From Ichthyophonus hoferi (taxonomy: Eukaryota; Opisthokonta; Ichthyosporea; Ichthyophonida; Ichthyophonidae), in contig NAOQ01000478.1 in NCBI GenBank assembly GCA_002751075.1, positions 1 to 13,159 of the forward strand: a DNA stretch of 13,159 bases, given 5' to 3'. Under the pieces are notes generated by a model. The model saw only the letters and a list, made by a program, of their open reading frames with translations. It was not told where the DNA came from and made no database searches. The position numbers were made by a program, and so were the translations under genes. The stretch's first letter is position 1. Every line of letters starts with the position of its first letter. Positions 8,185-13,159 of this stretch are shown piece after piece.

Positions 8185-9185
8185 TTTATGTTAATGTTAG
8201 TCTGATATACAGTGGGGTTAAAATATTAATTCTTCCTAGGAGACTTTAAATCATATATTTTTCTTAAAATTATGTTCAGGCTTCAAATTGAAAAGAAATC
8301 CCGATAAAAATACAACGTTAGCAATATTAATATATGTATGGAAGCAGATGATTTTGTAAAACATACGCTAACTTTTTTTTATTATAAAAAAGATGCTTTG
8401 ATACTAGTTTGTTATATGAGGACCAACATTTAGTCTTTTCAAACTCATAAAGATCTTGATGATTCATTGGAAAATAATTGATTTTAATTATTAGTACTAA
8501 TTACTAGTATTATTAAACCGTCGAAATTGAAATTCGGTAAGCTTTTAACTACTGTTTCACATTTTGAATTTAATTCATTCAAGATATTATAGGTTCTGTT
8601 TGGGCATAATTTAATCATGTCTATAAAATTTTCATATTGACATAACTATGTGTATTTACTTAAAAATGACACTGATAGGATATTATGACTTAAGTAGTAA
8701 CACAAGACAACATGCTATTTATTGTTAATAAATGTAAGGTTATATATACATATATATGTCAAAGAAGCCCAAACTGAATATGTTTACCTAATCAATATTT
8801 ACCGCAAAAATATGGCTTATTCGTTGTTTAAATAAAGCAAGCTTCTGAAAATCAATATGTACATGCTCATTTATAAAATCGGCATTAAATGTACTGCATA
8901 ATCAAAGTTCTATATATTAATATTTTAATTATTTTATATCATGCATTAAAAATACTCTCATGAGCCAATATGAAGCTTACCTTTTATTGAACTATATAAA
9001 TCTGGCAATAGATTAATTGATTAGCACCAATGATTTTATATATGGAATTTCACACATGCCACGTTAAATTAATTTATAAATCAAGTCTCGCCTACAGGCT
9101 TAAAAATGCACGTCGAATAAAATTATGATTGTGGTCCTAGTGTGGTACAATACACTATACTAAATGAAATGAAAACACTATTCTT
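8185..9185. other. 3' UTR and intergenic spacer
   Basis: About 1 kb of AT-rich DNA between the glycosyltransferase stop and the next start codon. AATAAA hexamers at 8727-8732 and 8831-8836 are candidate polyadenylation signals. No exon or RNA gene is visible. The promoter of the downstream gene must lie in or near the right half unless it has an upstream non-coding exon. Confidence 0.6.
8831..8836 (+). terminator. Candidate polyadenylation signal AATAAA
   Basis: A canonical hexamer about 650 bases after the glycosyltransferase stop; another at 8727-8732 is equally possible. In such AT-rich DNA these are weak calls. Confidence 0.25.
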
Positions 9186-9794
9186 ATGAGAACCACCTTG
9201 GCTACCCGCGGGGAGCACCCTAATAAAAATATGCGAAATGGCCGCCGGGCAATGGCGACACATCTGGTCGTTGGCTTGGATAACACTGCATTAATACCAA
9301 AGGGAAAATCACCTTTAAGGCAGTGCAAGATATATCAATCGGGACAGGCTTATATAGGTACAACAGCAAAACCTAATGTGCAAATGCACGAATATTTTAA
9401 TGAACATATATTGAATGGAGAGAGAATACCTGTAAAGCAATATTGGAAATTATATAACAAATTCAAATTTCATGCAAAAAAAGCTGCCAGTCCAGCACCT
9501 GAAACACCAAAAAAAGTATATGAAAAACGTATGCCTAACTATATAGAGAGAACACCACCGATTAAGTGCAAACAAGCCAAAGACTGGCTTCATGATCGTG
9601 TTGTAATGAAACACCGACAATTCATCCTTGATCAGATGCAAACTACCCAACACATGTCAGCTACAGAAGATATTAATAATCAACCATTACCAACCAAGGC
9701 TTGCCAAAAACGGCCTGAATATGAACTATGTAGTGGTATACAACCGTTTAGAAATAGTATTCTATGTTTAGTGCTTGATAAACCAGATAATGGG
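9186..9794 (+). CDS. PPR gene exon 1: unrecognised basic N-terminal region
   Basis: Encodes residues 1-203 in one open block. The ATG at 9186 is supported by an in-frame TGA at 9165-9167; ATGs at codons 16 and 23 are alternatives. The product is basic and rich in Lys, Gln, Pro and Tyr, with a linker-like middle (AASPAPETPKKVYEKR) followed by RTPPIKCKQAKDWLHDRV. It has no membrane segment and no PPR signature. The donor is GGG followed by GTAAGG (phase 0). GC content is well above that of the flanks. Confidence 0.8.
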
Positions 9795-12754
9795 GTAAGG
9801 GTTGTTTCTTATTTTGTATTATAATTTATATTTATCAATAGAGGGAAGAATAAGGACAGGAAAAGAGGTCGAGAGAAAGAAAGAGATGGAATTTGTTTGT
9901 GTTTTGATGTAAATGTGTGACATACAAGGTAAAAGATTGTTGACATAAAATTAGGGTAAATCATAACTGTAGATGCAACGGACAAAGAGATGAAATGCCA
10001 TGATATATGCATCTATTAAGGATTGAGGTCAAGAGTGGATAGAAGCAACAAAATAGGAAATGTGTAGATCTATTTTATTATTTACATTAGTGCATTAACC
10101 CATTACTACCCTCCTTCTCATTTATTTTATATGTTTTCGTTGCTTATCACCTCTAAACAATTTTTACTTTTTCCTGCTTTCTTTTCTTAAATAATAACAG
10201 CAACACGGCCTTTTCTATCCCAAAACCTAACACTATGTTACCCCCCCGTGACCCCATTGCAATCCCTTATTACTCTTACCTCATTACCTACTGATAACCA
10301 TTGCTCCCTCTGCCAATTTACTCTCTTTCATAACAGCATACTACTCCCAGAGAAACACGACACTGTAATTTAAAACCAGAGTGTTTTTTGAAAGCTACGC
10401 CCCTGCAAGCACATAGCCTAGTCCTGGATGAACTGCAACAATACACTGCAGTCCTACAATGTGTAACTAAGGAAAGTTTGTCAGACCTTGATGCGCAAGT
10501 GGCAGAATTGATTAAACTATGTGGGGAGGCAGATTATGTGGGTCTGGCACAACAGGTAACATTTGTTTTTATTATTGCATTGTTATTTATTTTTTACTTC
10601 TTAGTAATTTTTTATTTTCTTTTATTTCCTTGTTTCCTTTTTTATTAATGTGCTCATATTCCCAAACCAATTCAACGGCTCTCTTTCAATCCATCTTTAC
10701 CTTATTTATCAATCACACCGCCTGTCAAAAGTTCCTCTGTACTTTATTTACTGCCTTAGCTCCTGCCTTAGCTCCCGACTAGATGGCAACCTATGTTTTG
10801 GTACATGAAGGCTGTAGATTCTCTTATTAGCACACTATATTTCTATATAGCTAAGTGCCCAACATTATTTCAGAGATTAGCAAATACCTTTTCCCAAGTA
10901 AACTATAGGCCCTGGTTCATATCACCATGCAACCTAAACATGTTTCGTATGCCCCAATTCTCATGCTCTTTTGCGGTGTGTAATTATTTCACCATAGAGA
11001 GGAGATAGGTATTACTAATACCTATATGATATGATTGTCTTTTATACCATTATCTAGTTGATACAAAAACAAATTCACTAATAATAGCACATTCATAGTA
11101 CTAAAAAGAAAAAGACCATAAACTTATAATTTCCATTGACATTCAATACAATACATATGGATGCTTATCTAACCCAGGTATCTCCTACACATCTATGCAC
11201 TCATTTACCCACATCTATCTGTACATACATAATCCTATTATACTTATAACCATCCTTTTTATATGTGTAGACCATCAATCACTTTGAAGATATAGGGAGT
11301 CAAATCCCAAATATCTGGGGGACACGTTATAGCATAGTAATGCCTTACGTAAGATTGATAGAGGTATATGTACAGGCTGGCATGTTTGATGAGGCCAAGG
11401 GAGGTTAGTGCTTAATATATATATATTACCTTCTATATATGGTAAATGATTTTATGTATTGGTCATATTAATGATAGATCAATTCACTTTCAAATAATAT
11501 AGTCCATTTACAACTAAATATTACTACTATTAAGCCAAGTCTAAAATAGTAAATCAGTGAAACCATTGCTATGTTATAGTTCATATGTCGCCCTTTGAAG
11601 TGATTTGTAATATTTTAATATGCTTTAATATACCAATAGCAATGGCCAGATATAACTATTCACATATTGATTATATCTATTTACTTGATTACTTGTAGTG
11701 ACGTATGTTTTAAATGTCTCCTAACATATTAATTATATTATTAGACTAGTATAGGTGTCAACAGAAGAGATTGAGAGAGAATAACTTTAAAAAACAATGA
11801 AAATCAGCCCACAAATATATATTATATTACATAGTAGAACGAAGCTGGCTTAACTAGAATAAAACAAGTAGTGGATATAATACAAGAGCAGATAAAGAAG
11901 TGTTAGAATAGCATAGCTATCTTTATAGTGATATATATATTATGAGAAAAAAACATGAAAAATGAAAGAAACTAAGAAGTTTGAAAACAAAGAGGAAAAA
12001 GAGAGATTTACATAGACAATAGCTAAATGCACAAAAGGGGGAATAGTATGGGTTATATTGATGCACACTTTGACTAATATAGGATTTATTTGGTTATAGT
12101 GATTAATAATATGGAGGATAACAAGATGCCTATACGCCCTGACCTTTTTCATCCTTTTTTCAATCACTTCCAAAATAAAAATGATCTGGAGGGGGCCTTG
12201 GGTATGTGCGCTGTAGCTATATTATGTGTTAGATAGTACGTATTATATAGGATGTATTGTGTATTTGTTTTTATCTCTACTTGAAATGACTGGGAAGTGT
12301 GTACGATATCTATTACAACCTTTAAATTCTTTGAAAAAAACAAGAGAGAGTGTGTGGAAAGGTTACAGTTAAATAATGTATAGCAATGAGATAAAATATA
12401 TGAGGATATCATATATCGTTGATGATATGGAAGAAATATTACAGTACTTGTATGTATCAAAACATATTCTATACTCTTATTTTTCTCTAATGATTAATTT
12501 TTATTAAAGTAGTACGCATATTATATAGTTAAAAGAACAAGATTGACCAGTAAGGAAAAAATATTGAAAATATATTAAAAATAAATGTATTGATGAGGGT
12601 GAAGGTAGAGAAAAAAAGTGATTGGATTGTGGTAGAAGCTAGAGTTATCTAAACTAATTGTTGTATATAGGGGTCATTAAAGCAATGGGTCAGTTCGACT
12701 TGCCATTGGATAATGAGGGCTTTAACTGCCTTATAGCCATTAGGATGTGGCAAG
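9186..12754 (+). CDS. Pentatricopeptide-repeat (PPR) protein, N-terminal part
   Basis: Five exons (9186-9794, 10337-10555, 11271-11403, 12100-12201, 12671-12754) join in consistent phases (0,0,1,1, then 1 out) into 382 residues, and the gene continues past the window. Residues 302-336 and 337-371 are two adjacent 35-residue PPR repeats. The first reads YVRLIEVYVQAGMFDEA with a Met at repeat position 24 and Pro-Asp at its end; the second has NDLEGALGVIKAM and LPLDNEG. A third starts at 372 (FNCLIAIRMWQ). PPR proteins bind RNA through paired helices, usually in mitochondria, where metazoan members such as LRPPRC control mRNA stability or translation. The N-terminus is Arg-rich with no acidic residue in the first nine, weakly suggesting a targeting peptide. 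The first 280 residues are not recognised. The PPR call is good; LRPPRC kinship and location are inference. Confidence 0.8.
9795..10336 (+). other. Intron 1 of the PPR gene
   Basis: A phase 0 intron of 542 bases, from GTAAGG to CATAACAG, with a purine-rich 5' part and a long pyrimidine-rich stretch before the acceptor. The minus-strand open frame at 9809-10012 is the complement of this low-complexity sequence. Confidence 0.7.
10337..10555 (+). CDS. PPR gene exon 2: helical region
   Basis: Encodes residues 204-276, phase 0 at both ends, opening HTTPRETRHCNLKPECF. The later part is rich in Leu, Gln and Glu (SLVLDELQQYTAVLQ, then SDLDAQVAELIKL) and should be helical, perhaps a degenerate helical repeat ahead of the clear PPR units. 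The acceptor follows a pyrimidine-rich stretch ending CATAACAG; the donor is CAACAG followed by GTAACA. Confidence 0.78.
10556..11270 (+). other. Intron 2 of the PPR gene
   Basis: A phase 0 intron of 715 bases. It begins with a T-rich stretch and contains a 21-bp near-perfect palindrome at 11005-11025. The open frames at 10519-10782 and 10793-11008 read T-rich, low-complexity peptides and are treated as chance. Confidence 0.65.
11005..11025. repeat. Palindrome with 10-bp arms and 1-base centre
   Basis: ATAGGTATTA and TAATACCTAT are exact complements around a single C. The outer hexamers ATAGGT and ACCTAT equal the unit of the tandem array at the right edge of the window, read on its two strands. 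Confidence 0.7.
11271..11403 (+). CDS. PPR gene exon 3: first part of PPR repeat 1
   Basis: Encodes residues 277-320 plus one base of codon 321. TINHFEDIGSQIPNIW leads into PYVRLIEVYVQAGMFDEAKG, whose Leu-Ile, Tyr, Gly and Glu-Ala spacing fits helix A and early helix B of a PPR motif. The acceptor is ATATGTGTAG; the donor is GGAG followed by GTTAGT, a weaker site chosen because it joins the next exon in frame. Confidence 0.82.
11404..12099 (+). other. Intron 3 of the PPR gene
   Basis: A phase 1 intron of 696 bases, strongly AT-rich, with TA dinucleotide runs and a purine-rich part near 11940-12010. The acceptor is TTTGGTTATAG. No other feature is seen. Confidence 0.7.
12100..12201 (+). CDS. 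PPR gene exon 4: end of repeat 1 and most of helix pair 2
   Basis: A 102-base exon, phase 1 at both ends, encoding residues 321-354 plus one base. VINNMEDNKMPIRPDL finishes repeat 1, and FHPFFNHFQNKNDLEGAL starts repeat 2. The flanking sites are acceptor GGTTATAG and donor TTGG followed by GTATGT. Its size, 34 codons, is almost exactly one repeat unit. Confidence 0.83.
12202..12670 (+). other. Intron 4 of the PPR gene
   Basis: A phase 1 intron of 469 bases, AT-rich, from GTATGT to TTGTATATAG. The minus-strand open frame at 12164-12460 crosses exon 4 and this intron and has no coding character. Confidence 0.7.
12671..12754 (+). CDS. PPR gene exon 5: end of repeat 2 and start of repeat 3
   Basis: An 84-base exon, phase 1 at both ends, that completes Gly355 and encodes residues 356-382 plus one base. 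It reads VIKAMGQFDLPLDNEG, then FNCLIAIRMWQ, which opens a third PPR unit. The acceptor is GTATATAG and the donor CAAG followed by GTTGTA, a modest match. The next exon lies outside the window. Confidence 0.78.
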
Positions 12755-12767
12755 GTTGTAGCCATTG

Positions 12768-12830
12768 CCTCCCCTCCCTCCTCCCCTACCTCTCCCTCTC
12801 CCTCTCTATCACTTCCTCTTCCTCCCTCTC
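12768..12830 (+). repeat. Pyrimidine-rich tract just inside intron 5
   Basis: 63 bases almost wholly C and T (CCTCCCCTCCCTCCTCCCC and on through repeated TCTCCC units), interrupted by three A bases. It begins 13 bases after the 5' splice site of exon 5. Such polypurine/polypyrimidine DNA can adopt triplex structure, and C/U-rich RNA next to a donor is a typical PTB- or TIA-type binding context. That role is inferred. Confidence 0.6.
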
Positions 12831-13077
12831 GGTCATAATAACCATCTTAATATCTCTTTCCACCTCTATATACATTTTCCTTCTCATCCCTGTTTTCTAT
12901 ATTATTAATTAATGGTCTTTATATGTCAACTTATGCTTATCTAAAAAATAGATAGATGCATTTGTTTTTGTGAAATAATAATATACTAAATACCTTATAT
13001 ACTATTGCAAAAATGCTTGTTAAGTGTATTTTCATTTATTTCTGATAAGACCCATATGTAACCAATACCTATACTCC
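12831..13077. other. Intronic AT-rich stretch
   Basis: Presumed intron 5 sequence between the pyrimidine tract and the microsatellite. It contains no exon with splice sites in the right phase and no other recognisable feature. Degenerate ACCTAT-like units near 13066-13080 lead into the perfect array. Confidence 0.5.
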
Positions 13078-13159
13078 TACCTATACCTATACCTATACCT
13101 ATACCTATACCTATACCTATACCTATACCTATACCTATACCTATACCTATACCTATACC
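13078..13159. repeat. (ACCTAT)n microsatellite, cut by the window edge
   Basis: 82 bases of perfect 6-bp periodicity, about 13.7 units, with no interruption, running to the last base. Imperfect units (ACCAATACCTATACTCCT) lie immediately to its left. The unit is not the animal telomere repeat TTAGGG on either strand. Given the open phase 1 exon before it, the array lies within intron 5 of the PPR gene unless that gene ends differently. Confidence 0.95.

Noticed and set aside
905-8620. Shared 13-mer AATTTAATCATGT at 905-917 and 8608-8620 as copies of a dispersed repeat
   Set aside because: Similarity does not extend convincingly on either side; a match this short is expected by chance in AT-rich DNA.
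10519-11008. Two + strand open frames of 87 and 71 codons within intron 2 of the PPR gene
   Set aside because: The first is an out-of-frame shadow of exon 2 extended into T-rich intron; the second has no splice sites or motif.
12164-12460. Minus-strand open frame of 98 codons
   Set aside because: It overlaps exon 4 of the PPR gene on the opposite strand and then runs through an AT-rich intron; nothing recognisable.
13078-13159. Right-hand array as a telomere
   Set aside because: The unit is ACCTAT/ATAGGT, not TTAGGG or a known close variant, and a gene appears to run through the region.
1-13159. CRISPR array, toxin-antitoxin or prokaryotic operon
   Set aside because: The only tandem array is a spacerless hexamer microsatellite, and all supported genes are intron-bearing eukaryotic genes.

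Overview
This is AT-rich eukaryotic DNA, most likely from a simple metazoan; a sponge would fit, but the sequence does not prove it. The signs are short coding blocks split by GT-AG introns of about 0.16 to 1.0 kb, a Golgi N-glycan branching enzyme of the animal GnT-IV (MGAT4, GT54) family, and no bacterial gene spacing, operons or Shine-Dalgarno sites. All three genes lie on the + strand in the same orientation.

Layout. Positions 1-400 are the last coding exon of a protein with a proline-rich tail carrying SH3-ligand-like motifs. Positions 401-3219 are intergenic or untranslated: AT-rich, with a candidate polyadenylation signal, an imperfect hairpin, an A-rich tract and a possible 5' non-coding exon for the next gene. 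Positions 3220-8184 hold a seven-exon gene for a GnT-IV/MGAT4-like N-acetylglucosaminyltransferase. All splice phases agree and give 346 residues, with a type II membrane anchor and the GT54 catalytic block (VGIPTV, QLEDD, LGFIGK, LFQHIG), but without the C-terminal lectin-like domain of vertebrate MGAT4A/B. Positions 8185-9185 are 3' UTR and intergenic. From 9186 to the right edge lie the first five exons of a gene whose product enters pentatricopeptide (PPR) repeats of exactly 35 residues; it runs out of the window. Its fifth intron holds a pyrimidine-rich tract and, at the window edge, a perfect (ACCTAT)n microsatellite.

The three genes have no evident shared pathway: an adaptor-like proline-rich protein, a Golgi glycosyltransferase and a probably organellar PPR RNA-binding protein. 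I see no mobile element with coding capacity, no viral fossil, no RNA gene and no CRISPR. The window looks like ordinary host gene territory. The points worth a second look are the short GnT-IV, an ambiguous splice junction in it, the near match between exons and repeats in the PPR gene, and several strong palindromes.
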